From: Nitrososphaerales archaeon
Lineage (GTDB): Archaea > Thermoproteota > Nitrososphaeria > Nitrososphaerales > Nitrososphaeraceae
Length of the DNA: 9,375 bases
Assembly (NCBI GenBank): GCA_029237515.1
Contig: JARBAV010000414.1
Location: 1 to 9,375 of the forward strand
Direction of reading: 5' to 3'
Shown one piece after another: positions 1 through 6,223 of the stretch. Position 1 is the first letter of the stretch. Each line of letters begins with the position of its first letter. Below the pieces are notes generated by a model that saw only the letters and a list, made by a program, of their open reading frames with translations, did not search any database and was not told the DNA's origin. The position numbers and the translations under genes were made by a program.

Positions 1-378
1 AATATAAATGAAGGACATAGAAATATTGGATCTATTGATGTCTGGCGAAGCGTAGTGACGAAAGAATATTTCTGTGAAGAAAAAAGAATCGGTGTTCTAG
101 ATATTGCAGATAAAATTGGGCTGCATAGAATTGACAAGAGTAAGAGATGGGCGGTGGCAATAAATAGGAAACGAAGAGGAACCAACAGATGGAAGTTGGT
201 GGAGCTTGTTGCGGAGGGTCTTCAACGCTTCGTTGATTCAGATGATGAATCAATTGTTGAAGTCAAAATTGAGAACTTTAGTATTGTTGATGCTGACTGG
301 TGGAGCTTTCTAGTCGAGTCCAACATAAATCGGACAATAGACGTTACTGAGGTTCTTATCGGAAATGCAGCCAGATAA
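1..378 (+). CDS. Hypothetical protein, C-terminal part (cut by window edge)
   Basis: The reading frame is open from the first base to the TAA at 376-378, giving 125 visible codons. The GTG at 55 is therefore probably internal and the true start lies outside the window. The visible part is charged and probably soluble. It has a basic patch near its middle (NRKRRGTNRWK) and an acidic, tryptophan-containing C-terminal half (SIVDADWWSF). I see no transmembrane segment, zinc motif, nucleotide-binding loop or catalytic motif, and I do not recognise the family. The stop overlaps the start of the next gene by 14 bases, so the two are probably co-transcribed and translationally coupled. The frame is not low-complexity and reads like a real protein. 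Confidence 0.6.
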   Translation, partial: NINEGHRNIGSIDVWRSVVTKEYFCEEKRIGVLDIADKIGLHRIDKSKRWAVAINRKRRGTNRWKLVELVAEGLQRFVDSDDESIVEVKIENFSIVDADWWSFLVESNINRTIDVTEVLIGNAAR

Positions 379-682
379 GAATTCAGAATTCTTTCACCCT
401 TATACTGTGGTGATAACCTCTTCTAGAGGAGGCAATATTGCGAGCAAGTTGAGAGGATATATCTTGATAAATGATAAGAAATTACATTTTAATGCCTTAG
501 CATTCGGGAGGATCGGTGGGCATAACATTAACCTAAATCTTTCAAAGAAGACCATTGCAGAGGTGACAAGAATGGGTCTGGATGGCGAAAAACTTTCACT
601 AGACCTTCAAAGAAAGCTTATTGAAGGTGATGTAATTCTGAAACCAAATCGACAGGGAGACATGAACAAAGTAACTGTCTAA
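365..682 (+). CDS. Hypothetical protein, 105 aa
   Basis: This is a complete small gene from ATG at 365 to TAA at 680-682. A weak Shine-Dalgarno-like GAGGT lies at 349-353 inside the preceding gene, and the 14-base overlap with that gene suggests coupling. The predicted protein is soluble, basic at its C-terminus and without cysteines. Its middle looks beta-strand-rich (YTVVITSSRG, LRGYILINDKKLHFNALAFG) and it ends in a helical and charged region. I do not recognise a domain and give no function. Its stop codon shares the four bases CTAA with the stop of the convergent mtnP gene. Confidence that it is a gene rests on the overlap arrangement and ordinary amino-acid composition. Confidence 0.5.
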   Translation: MQPDKNSEFFHPYTVVITSSRGGNIASKLRGYILINDKKLHFNALAFGRIGGHNINLNLSKKTIAEVTRMGLDGEKLSLDLQRKLIEGDVILKPNRQGDMNKVTV

Positions 683-1479
683 ACTAATGCATCTTTGAGT
701 GAGATTTTACAGCTGCATGCCTTTCTGCTTCTAGGAATCTCTAAGATTAGTTCCTTTATCAGGGTCCGAATCTTTTCAATATTTTCTTGCAACTGGGCTA
801 AAATACCTTGAGAACTAACAGGGCGTTGAGCCCAGACATCGAAGTCAGTAATAGTTGCCAGAGATACATAGCAAATTTCTGCCTCTCTTGCCAATACACA
901 TTCAGGAACTAGGGTCATCCCGATTATTTGGGCGCCTATCACTTCACGGTAATATTTGGATTCTGCCCTTGTAGAGAATCTCGGACCTTCGATGCATAAA
1001 TAGGTGGCGTGGTCATGACAAGGGAATGACTGTTCTCTAGCTAGTTTGGCAGTTATATCTCTGAGCTCCGGACAGAATGGATCGGCCACTGAAATATGGC
1101 AAACCCTTCCTCCTGAGTAGAAGGTTTGATCTCTTTTTTTAGTAAAGTCTATAAATTGGTCGGGGATTATGATGTCCCCTGGGACGAGAGAACTATCAAG
1201 GCTTCCGACTGCGGAAGGAGAAATTATTCTGGTTACCCCAATCTCTTTTAAAGCCCAAATATTTGCTCTATAATTGATGCCATGAGGAGGTATCGTATGA
1301 TTTCTACCGTGTCGAGGCAAAAATGCTACCTTTATGCCTTCCAATTCACCAATGGTGATGAGGTCAGAAGGATGCCCAAATGGTGTGCTCATCTTAGCTT
1401 CAACTAGATTTGTGAGTAGAGTGGAATCATACATTCCTGTTCCCCCAATAATTGCGATATCGGCAGAATGCTTGGTCAT
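679..1479 (-). CDS. mtnP: S-methyl-5'-thioadenosine phosphorylase
   Basis: This cytosolic enzyme cleaves methylthioadenosine, the by-product of SAM-dependent polyamine and related synthesis, with phosphate to adenine and 5-methylthioribose-1-phosphate. The 266-residue protein has the family's usual length and motifs: phosphate-binding GGTGMY (residues 12-17), FLPRHGRNH (53-61), INYRANIWAL (68-77), EGPRFSTRAESK (164-175), GMTLVPE (187-193) and TDFDVW (211-216). The MT..PE and D-x-D pattern (D212, D214) matches MTA phosphorylase rather than guanine/hypoxanthine-specific PNPs. The C-terminus carries a CSC pair (C245, C247), as in archaeal and bacterial relatives. It begins with ATG 9 bases after the apt stop, so it is the second gene of an apt-mtnP operon. 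The adenine it makes is the Apt substrate. Some activity on other purine nucleosides is possible. Confidence 0.93.
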   Translation of the reverse strand: MTKHSADIAIIGGTGMYDSTLLTNLVEAKMSTPFGHPSDLITIGELEGIKVAFLPRHGRNHTIPPHGINYRANIWALKEIGVTRIISPSAVGSLDSSLVPGDIIIPDQFIDFTKKRDQTFYSGGRVCHISVADPFCPELRDITAKLAREQSFPCHDHATYLCIEGPRFSTRAESKYYREVIGAQIIGMTLVPECVLAREAEICYVSLATITDFDVWAQRPVSSQGILAQLQENIEKIRTLIKELILEIPRSRKACSCKISLKDALV

Positions 1480-1488
1480 TATCTCGAA

Positions 1489-2022
1489 CTAATACACTAA
1501 TAATGACTGAATATTATATCCCAAATCCCGTAAAGATTCTCCACCCCTCAGGTCATTTAATTCAATCAGAAAGGCGAATCCAGAAATTTTGGCACCTTCG
1601 TCTCGCAATAGCCTCGCAGCTGCCAAGGCCGTGCCACCAGTTGCTATCAAGTCATCAGCAACAATAACATTCTGTCCTGGTGCGAGATTGCCTTTTTGGA
1701 TTTCCATTTCCGCTGTGCCATATTCAATCTGATATGATTGTCGACTAGTCTTGCCCGGCAATTTTCCAGCTTTTCTTATCATGATTACACCTAAACCAAA
1801 TCTAATTGCAATACAGGTCGCGATGATAAAGCCTCTAGATTCAATTCCTGCAATCACCGTGGGCTTTTCTGCACTAAACTTACGATAAAATTCTTCTGAG
1901 ATATACCTCAACGCATTTCCATCACTGATTAAAGGACTAATATCCCTGAATAATACTCCTCGTTTTGGGAAATCGGGAAAATCCTTTATTAACTTTTTTA
2001 GATCAAGTGGTGTTACAGTCAA
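1489..2022 (-). CDS. apt: Adenine phosphoribosyltransferase
   Basis: Apt converts adenine plus PRPP to AMP and pyrophosphate (purine salvage, cytosol). From the TTG at 2022 it has 177 residues, the usual family length. It shows the N-terminal PDFPKRGVLFRDI motif (16-28), the IESRGF segment (60-65) and the PRPP loop VIVADDLIATGGT (119-131) with the acidic pair D123-D124. The frame is open back to another TTG at 2100, but the 26 extra residues (phenylalanine-rich, then basic) do not look like the family. A TATA-like TTTTTTAT lies 25-32 bases before the 2022 TTG, which suits a leaderless transcript starting there. I therefore prefer 2022; no ATG is available near either point. It is the first gene of an operon with mtnP (9-base gap), which supplies its adenine substrate. 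Confidence 0.92.
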   Translation of the reverse strand: MTVTPLDLKKLIKDFPDFPKRGVLFRDISPLISDGNALRYISEEFYRKFSAEKPTVIAGIESRGFIIATCIAIRFGLGVIMIRKAGKLPGKTSRQSYQIEYGTAEMEIQKGNLAPGQNVIVADDLIATGGTALAAARLLRDEGAKISGFAFLIELNDLRGGESLRDLGYNIQSLLVY

Positions 2023-2046
2023 TAGCTCCCTACCGAAATCCCGTGG

Positions 2047-2054
2047 ATAAAAAA
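2047..2054 (-). promoter_or_regulatory. Candidate TATA box of the apt-mtnP operon
   Basis: On the minus strand the sequence reads TTTTTTAT. It is centred about 28 bases upstream of the TTG at 2022, the spacing expected for an archaeal TATA box of a leaderless or near-leaderless mRNA. A second T-rich block (2074-2087) further upstream could be an alternative promoter with a leader of about 30 bases. Confidence 0.4.
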
Positions 2055-2208
2055 CCTTTCTAAACTGGACTTGAAAAAATAAAAAGACCAGTACGCGCAA
2101 CTATTGGTTCAGTCATCATTTTACTAATTCGAATCGTTCATAATTGAGGAATAGCGAGATTACTAATAGCAACCATATATGAATTCAAACGGATTTTTTA
2201 CGCCTAAC

Positions 2209-2226
2209 AAATTTTCCGGAAAATTT
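2209..2226. promoter_or_regulatory. 18-base perfect palindrome, candidate operator
   Basis: AAATTTTCCGGAAAATTT is perfectly self-complementary with no spacer. The symmetry suggests a binding site for a dimeric protein rather than an RNA hairpin, because no loop is possible at its centre. It lies between two divergent promoters, about 230 bases before the abfD start and about 150 bases from the likely apt promoter. The binding protein is unknown. Confidence 0.4.
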
Positions 2227-2399
2227 TGTATTCCGATTTGTTTTGTCTATTTTGTTGCATTATTTGTTTTTAGAATCCGTAAGTTAAGAAGCTATATCTT
2301 CGACCTCTTTACGGTTTGTGTATTTTGGCTCTTATATTACCAAATAAGACAAACGATTTGTTCCCAATTAAGTGAAATATTTCTATCATAGTGATAGTA

Positions 2400-2419
2400 C
2401 TTTTCAAAAAGTTGAAAAG
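2400..2419. promoter_or_regulatory. Inverted repeat touching the abfD promoter
   Basis: CTTTTCAA (2400-2407) and TTGAAAAG (2412-2419) form perfect 8-base arms around AAAG. The right arm ends 3 bases before the TATA box, over the BRE position where TFB binds. A weaker dyad, CTATCA/TGATAG with a 3-base spacer, lies just upstream at 2383-2397. The position is right for a transcription factor that helps or blocks TBP/TFB recruitment. This is inferred from symmetry and position only. Confidence 0.45.
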
Positions 2420-2422
2420 AAG

Positions 2423-2430
2423 ATATAAAT
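2423..2430 (+). promoter_or_regulatory. TATA box of the 4-hydroxybutyryl-CoA dehydratase gene
   Basis: ATATAAAT lies 27-34 bases before the ATG at 2457, with purine-rich GAAGA directly upstream as a BRE-like element. Transcription would start at or within a few bases of the ATG, giving a leaderless mRNA. No strong Shine-Dalgarno sequence is present, which fits. Confidence 0.65.
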
Positions 2431-2456
2431 AATATCAAAGATAATATTAGGTAAGA

Positions 2457-3980
2457 ATGCCTATTCGTAGTGGGGCGGAGTATATACAGAGTCTTAGAGG
2501 TCGAGATCTAAAGGTATATTTGTTTGGAGAACTTGTAGGTGAACCCGTTGATCATCCTATGATACGACCTTCGATCAATGCTGTTGCTGAAACTTATGAA
2601 TTGGCTGAGAAGGAGCCTGAGCTCGCTTCAGTTCATTCTTCCTTGTCTAATTCGAAAGTTAATAGATTTTTACACATAACTGAAAGTGCAGCGGATTTAG
2701 TTAACCAGAATCGCATGCAGCGGAAATTAGGACAATTGACAGCTACTTGTTTTCAGAGATGTGTCGGAATGGATGCCTTGAATTCATTGTATTCCACTAC
2801 TTATGAAATCGACAAGAAGTACAATACCGAGTATCATCCCCGACTCAAGGATTTTATTAAATTAATTCAAACGGAAAATTTGGTTATTGGTGGAGCAATG
2901 ACGGACGTAAAGGGTGATCGAAGTCTCTCACCTAGCCAGCAAGACGATCCTGATATGTTCCTCCATATTTCAAAAAGAGACGAGAATGGTGTATACGTGA
3001 CTGGAGCCAAAGCCCATCAGACCGGTTGCATTAATTCACATTGGATAATCGTAATGCCTACCATGAGATTGCGATCTGAAGATAGGGACTATGCGATAGT
3101 GGGTGCAGTACCTGTCGATGCTCCTGGGATAACATATATCTACGGTAGGCAGTCATGTGATACCCGAAGCATGGAAGGAGGGGAGATAGACCCAGGTAAT
3201 GCACAGTTTTCTGGTCAGGAGGCCATGATAATTTTCAAAGACGTTTTCATACCAAAAGATCGGATTTTCATGGATGGTGAGGTTGAGTATGCTTCAATGC
3301 TTGTAGAGCGCTTTACTTGCTATCATAGACGGAGCTATGTTTGTAAAACGGGGTTAGGAGACGTCTTGATCGGAGCTGCTGCGGCAATCGCTGATTACAA
3401 TGGGGTGGCAAACGCTTCTCACATCAAGGATAAGCTAGTAGAAATGACTCACTTGAATGAGACTATTTTTGCTGCGGGGATTGCGTCCTCATATCAGGCC
3501 CAACAGACCGCCTCTGGTAATTTTCAGAATGACGATATGCTTGCAAACGTCTGCAAGCACAACGTGACTAGATTTCCTTATGAGCTGAGCAGGATAGCCC
3601 AGGATGTGGCAGGAGGATTAATGGTGACCATGCCGTCGGAGAAGGACTTTAAGAGTCCAATAGTTGGGCCCTTACTTGATAAATACTTAAAGGGAAGAAA
3701 AGGGGTATCAACAGAAAATCGTGTTAGAATATTACGATTAATTGAAAACATGACACTTGGTAGGAACGCAGTGGGATATCTTACTGAATCAATGCATGGG
3801 GCGGGTTCACCTCAAGCTCAGCGAATTCAGATTGCACGACAAATGCAATTGGGATACAAAAAGAAGTTGGCGAAGAAATTAGCAAACGTTCACGAAGGTG
3901 AAACAGAAGAGTTAATCCATGAACAGGCAGATTACTTTAATAAGATATTTGGAATGGATGATTCAAAACTCTCCATTTAG
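2457..3980 (+). CDS. abfD: 4-hydroxybutyryl-CoA dehydratase (4Fe-4S/FAD)
   Basis: The enzyme dehydrates 4-hydroxybutyryl-CoA to crotonyl-CoA by a ketyl-radical mechanism, a key step of the 3-hydroxypropionate/4-hydroxybutyrate CO2-fixation cycle in Nitrososphaeria and Sulfolobales. The 507-residue length fits the family. It has the HpaB/acyl-CoA-dehydrogenase-like fold signatures. The cluster ligands are visible: C98 and C102 in TCFQRCVGMDAL, and H290 and C296 in CYHRRSYVCKTGLGDVLIGAA. They correspond to C99, C103, H292 and C299 of the Clostridium aminobutyricum enzyme. AHQTG (186-190) and GQEAMIIFKDVFIP (253-266) match the substrate and flavin region. The ATG at 2457 is supported by a well-placed TATA box and the typical N-terminus (RSGAEYIQSLRGR). 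The gene is monocistronic here, with no other cycle gene adjacent. A vinylacetyl-CoA isomerase side activity is usual in the family. Confidence 0.95.
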   Translation: MPIRSGAEYIQSLRGRDLKVYLFGELVGEPVDHPMIRPSINAVAETYELAEKEPELASVHSSLSNSKVNRFLHITESAADLVNQNRMQRKLGQLTATCFQRCVGMDALNSLYSTTYEIDKKYNTEYHPRLKDFIKLIQTENLVIGGAMTDVKGDRSLSPSQQDDPDMFLHISKRDENGVYVTGAKAHQTGCINSHWIIVMPTMRLRSEDRDYAIVGAVPVDAPGITYIYGRQSCDTRSMEGGEIDPGNAQFSGQEAMIIFKDVFIPKDRIFMDGEVEYASMLVERFTCYHRRSYVCKTGLGDVLIGAAAAIADYNGVANASHIKDKLVEMTHLNETIFAAGIASSYQAQQTASGNFQNDDMLANVCKHNVTRFPYELSRIAQDVAGGLMVTMPSEKDFKSPIVGPLLDKYLKGRKGVSTENRVRILRLIENMTLGRNAVGYLTESMHGAGSPQAQRIQIARQMQLGYKKKLAKKLANVHEGETEELIHEQADYFNKIFGMDDSKLSI

Positions 3981-4668
3981 GAAATGAATCTAATTGCGTT
4001 CGTAATTTTGGACCATGCAGTACATTAAGGTTAATTGTTAGATAGCTATTGACTCTGTTATTAACTGCCTAGGGACCTAGTATAGTGTTAGAAAATGCCC
4101 AAAACGGTTCGATCCAAACGCATACGTCCAACTTCAAAGGCATACAAACAATATTATCAATACTTCTGACAAGATACGTATTAGGCTTTAGTAACAAATA
4201 CTTATGAAGTAGCCACAGAATATCGCGATGATGAGTCATATTCATTAGTCAGTACAACGAAATGCACTAATTTTTGCTAAAAGGGAATGTCACATTAACA
4301 TTCTTCAATTTGCTTACAATAGCTAATTTCTATTTAAATTCAACTATTGGACAAATACATCCGCACAGAAAGCGTGACCCCCATCTATCCATCCACGCAT
4401 ATTTCACCTTTAAACGAAAGGCCCTTTGAATAACTACAGTTTCATCAAATCGTAATTACTCGGAATCCGCCCTAGCAAGAATACAATCCAAATCTCCTAG
4501 ATAGTAAACAAAGCCACAGAACTATAGAGATTTAGACCTCGAATCGAAGTTACAATGCTTGTTTCTTGAATAAAGTATCAGGATGCCTATATTGATATGG
4601 TAATAAAGACTACAAATGCCCTGTGACAGGAGCTATTCTTATATTTAAGCAGGTTAGATTATCAGTAG
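3981..4668. other. Long gene-poor interval
   Basis: Nearly 690 bases lie between abfD and the zinc-ribbon gene with stops in all frames and no RNA gene I recognise. Short symmetrical elements are present: CTAGG-GA-CCTAG at 4069-4080, GAATGT/ACATTC with a 7-base loop at 4285-4303, and alternating CCTTT/AAAGG/CCTTT arms at 4407-4427. A 24-codon basic frame starts at the ATG at 4095 but has no promoter signal. No clear T-run terminator follows abfD. The interval could hold a small RNA, a long 3' untranslated region or decayed sequence; I cannot tell which. Confidence 0.5.
4639..4647 (+). promoter_or_regulatory. TATA box of the zinc-ribbon gene
   Basis: TTATATTTA lies 22-30 bases before the TTG at 4669, centred at about -26. 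This places the transcription start at the TTG itself. It supports a leaderless mRNA with a TTG start, and argues against a later internal ATG that would cut the first zinc-binding cysteine pair. Confidence 0.6.
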
Positions 4669-4929
4669 TTGGCAACACAAGCGTATTGTGTAAAATGTAA
4701 GGCAAAACGTGATATGGAAGATGAAAAGCAGATAACGATGAAAAATGGTCAAAGGGCTTTGTCGGGAATTTGCCCTGTTTGTGGTACAAAAATGTTCAAG
4801 ATAGGCGGTGGTAGGGTAAAGACTGCAGCTGCCCCTAAGGCTAAGGCCGGCAAAAGAAAAACAGTAAAGAAAACTACCTCTAAAGCTAAGGTTAAGGGGA
4901 AAACGAAGTCAAAAACTAAAAAAAAGTGA
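4669..4929 (+). CDS. Small zinc-ribbon protein (DUF5679-like) with lysine-rich tail
   Basis: The 86-residue protein has two parts. Residues 5-45 form a zinc ribbon with CVKC (C7, C10) and CPVC (C35, C38) around a conserved-looking core (MKNGQRALSGICPVCGTKMF), resembling DUF5679. Residues 50-86 are almost entirely K, A, T, S and R in repeated AK/TK patterns, like histone H1 or the tails of DNA-binding proteins. The function is not established. Nucleic-acid or chromatin binding is a reasonable inference from the strongly positive tail. The start is TTG, supported by the TATA box at -26 and by the need to include C7 and C10. The gene stands alone, with a terminator-like element downstream. It is clearly coding: the ribbon domain is intact and the reverse-strand frame across it is its shadow. 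Confidence 0.85.
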   Translation: MATQAYCVKCKAKRDMEDEKQITMKNGQRALSGICPVCGTKMFKIGGGRVKTAAAPKAKAGKRKTVKKTTSKAKVKGKTKSKTKKK

Positions 4930-4941
4930 ATAAATGATCTG

Positions 4942-4982
4942 CACTTGATAAACAGAAGCAAGTGTTAGATAACAAATTTTTT
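4942..4982 (+). terminator. Candidate terminator after the zinc-ribbon gene
   Basis: CACTTG (4942-4947) and CAAGTG (4959-4964) can pair around an 11-base loop. A run of six T follows at 4977-4982, about 50 bases after the stop codon. Archaeal termination depends mainly on the T-run, so the hairpin may be incidental. Confidence 0.4.
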
Positions 4983-5100
4983 CTTGTAATCATAGTTTCC
5001 TGCGTACTAGGTCGACAAAACCAAACGCTATCAAGTTAGTCTAACAAGAAAGCAACCTCAAATGCCAGCATTAGTTATGATTGGTAAAAGTAGGATTGGC

Positions 5101-5106
5101 AAAAAA
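5101..5106 (-). terminator. T-run downstream of trpD
   Basis: The minus-strand transcript has six consecutive T about 35 bases after the trpD stop, in the interval between the convergent trpD and zinc-ribbon genes. It is a plausible oligo-T archaeal terminator without a clear hairpin. Confidence 0.35.
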
Positions 5107-5140
5107 GATTTACCATACCATCTCGTGATTGCTTTTCCAC

Positions 5141-6223
5141 TTAATGTCGCTTATGGAGAGTTCTTTCGACCGTTAGTAATTGCTCCTCGTCTCCACATTC
5201 CCTTATGAGCTCGCGAAGAATCGCGCGAGCATTTCCATTCTGTATATTACTTCTTGCTAATTCTATCCCTTCACTGAGCTTATCTACTAAATTCCCAATT
5301 AGCAAGGCAGCAGCGGCGTTTAACACGACTGCATCTTGTATTTGCTTTGGAGCATACCCATATATGGACTCCATGGTTAGTCTAACACAATCTTTTTTCG
5401 AGTTTATTGTGAGATCGTCCTTTACTGAGAGAGTTAAATTATATTCCTGTGGATGAATTAGAAATGTGCTTAACTCGCCTTGATCAAAATAAATGACCTT
5501 ACTATCACAAGTATTAGTCAATTCATCAAATCCATCTTGTGAATATGCCACCATGAACTTTTTGAGATTTGAGTTTTTCATCACATTCGCTATCTGTGTT
5601 AACAAAGATGGGTTGGACACGCCAATTAACTGAGCACTCAAATTAATACAAGGATTGCAAAGTGGGCCAACAATGTTTAGAATGGTTCTTATTCCCACTG
5701 CCCTCCGCGCGATGGAGATATTTTTCATCAACGGATGAAAGTTAGGCGCGAACAGAAATGTAAGTCCCACCTTATCAAGCGAACGTAACAATCTCTCGTT
5801 AGGCAATTGGAGATCAAACCCTACGGCTTCAAGGAAATCTGCACTCCCGCATGGACCCGACATGGACCGGTTACCATGCTTTGCAACTCGGCAACCTGAA
5901 GCCGCCGTTACAATAGCGGCAGCCGTACTTATGTTAAATGTTTTCAACGCTTCTCCACCTGTACCACAAATATCAATTGATGGTCCAGATACAGGGCCAA
6001 ACGCCTTTTCCTTTTCTCTAACAGCTTCATAGGTTCCCAATATCTCGTCATCGGATTCACCCTTCATGGCCAAAGCAGTAAGAAACGAACCAATAGCTAT
6101 GTCAGATTCGGTACCACTGAATATGCGATTGAACGCAAACACCGTTTCCGCCCTGCTGAGATTAGCTTTTTGTGTGACTACTCTCTCGATTAGTGACTGC
6201 AGAGGAGATCTAGTAGCATTCAT
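5141..6223 (-). CDS. trpD: Anthranilate phosphoribosyltransferase
   Basis: TrpD transfers phosphoribose from PRPP to anthranilate, the second committed step of tryptophan synthesis. The 360-residue protein is about family length. It shows the PRPP-binding DICGTGGE (84-91) and TFNIST (95-100), KHGNRSMSGPCGSADFLEAVG (115-135), the anthranilate-side RRAVGIRTILNIVGPLCNP (173-191) and the metal-binding acidic pair in DGFDELT (D233, E234). The residue after GTGG is E91, where many homologues have D. The ATG overlaps the trpG stop by 4 bases (ATGA), so translation is coupled. Only trpG accompanies it; no other trp gene lies in the window. Thymidine-phosphorylase relatives share the fold, but the RxxGIRT..N..GPL.NP motif and the trpG neighbour favour TrpD. 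Confidence 0.94.
   Translation of the reverse strand: MNATRSPLQSLIERVVTQKANLSRAETVFAFNRIFSGTESDIAIGSFLTALAMKGESDDEILGTYEAVREKEKAFGPVSGPSIDICGTGGEALKTFNISTAAAIVTAASGCRVAKHGNRSMSGPCGSADFLEAVGFDLQLPNERLLRSLDKVGLTFLFAPNFHPLMKNISIARRAVGIRTILNIVGPLCNPCINLSAQLIGVSNPSLLTQIANVMKNSNLKKFMVAYSQDGFDELTNTCDSKVIYFDQGELSTFLIHPQEYNLTLSVKDDLTINSKKDCVRLTMESIYGYAPKQIQDAVVLNAAAALLIGNLVDKLSEGIELARSNIQNGNARAILRELIRECGDEEQLLTVERTLHKRH

Larger units (their letters stand above)
2101..2456. promoter_or_regulatory. AT-rich divergent regulatory interval between apt and abfD
   Basis: This stretch of roughly 350 bases separates the divergent apt-mtnP operon from the 4-hydroxybutyryl-CoA dehydratase gene and holds no gene I can support. 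It is much richer in A/T than the flanking genes. It contains an 18-base perfect palindrome (2209-2226), two short inverted repeats (2383-2397 and 2400-2419) and a TATA box (2423-2430). A 70-codon frame at 2179-2391 would encode a very hydrophobic peptide. It lacks a promoter or ribosome-binding site and overlaps the palindrome, so I treat it as non-coding. Confidence 0.5.

Noticed and set aside
2179..2391. 70-codon plus-strand frame encoding a hydrophobic peptide with two possible membrane segments
   Set aside because: It lies in very AT-rich DNA, where F/I/Y-rich frames arise easily. It has no TATA box or Shine-Dalgarno site and overlaps the 18-base palindrome and a dyad. A real small membrane protein cannot be fully excluded.
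4095..4169. 24-codon basic frame MPKTVRSKRIRPTSKAY...
   Set aside because: It is short, with no promoter or ribosome-binding site at the right distance. Its basic composition alone is not evidence of a gene.
4749..4961. Minus-strand frame opposite the zinc-ribbon gene
   Set aside because: Its hydrophobic composition is the complement of the lysine-rich tail codons (AAA/AAG read as TTT/CTT).
5079..5104. Direct repeat GATTGG(T/C)AAAA, two copies 15 bases apart
   Set aside because: Only two imperfect copies exist, in AT-rich DNA at the 3' end of a convergent region. No array or attachment-site context.
5062..5208. 48-codon plus-strand frame between the zinc-ribbon gene and trpD
   Set aside because: About half of it is antisense to the trpD 3' end, and there is no promoter signal. 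It also contains the trpD downstream T-run on the opposite strand.
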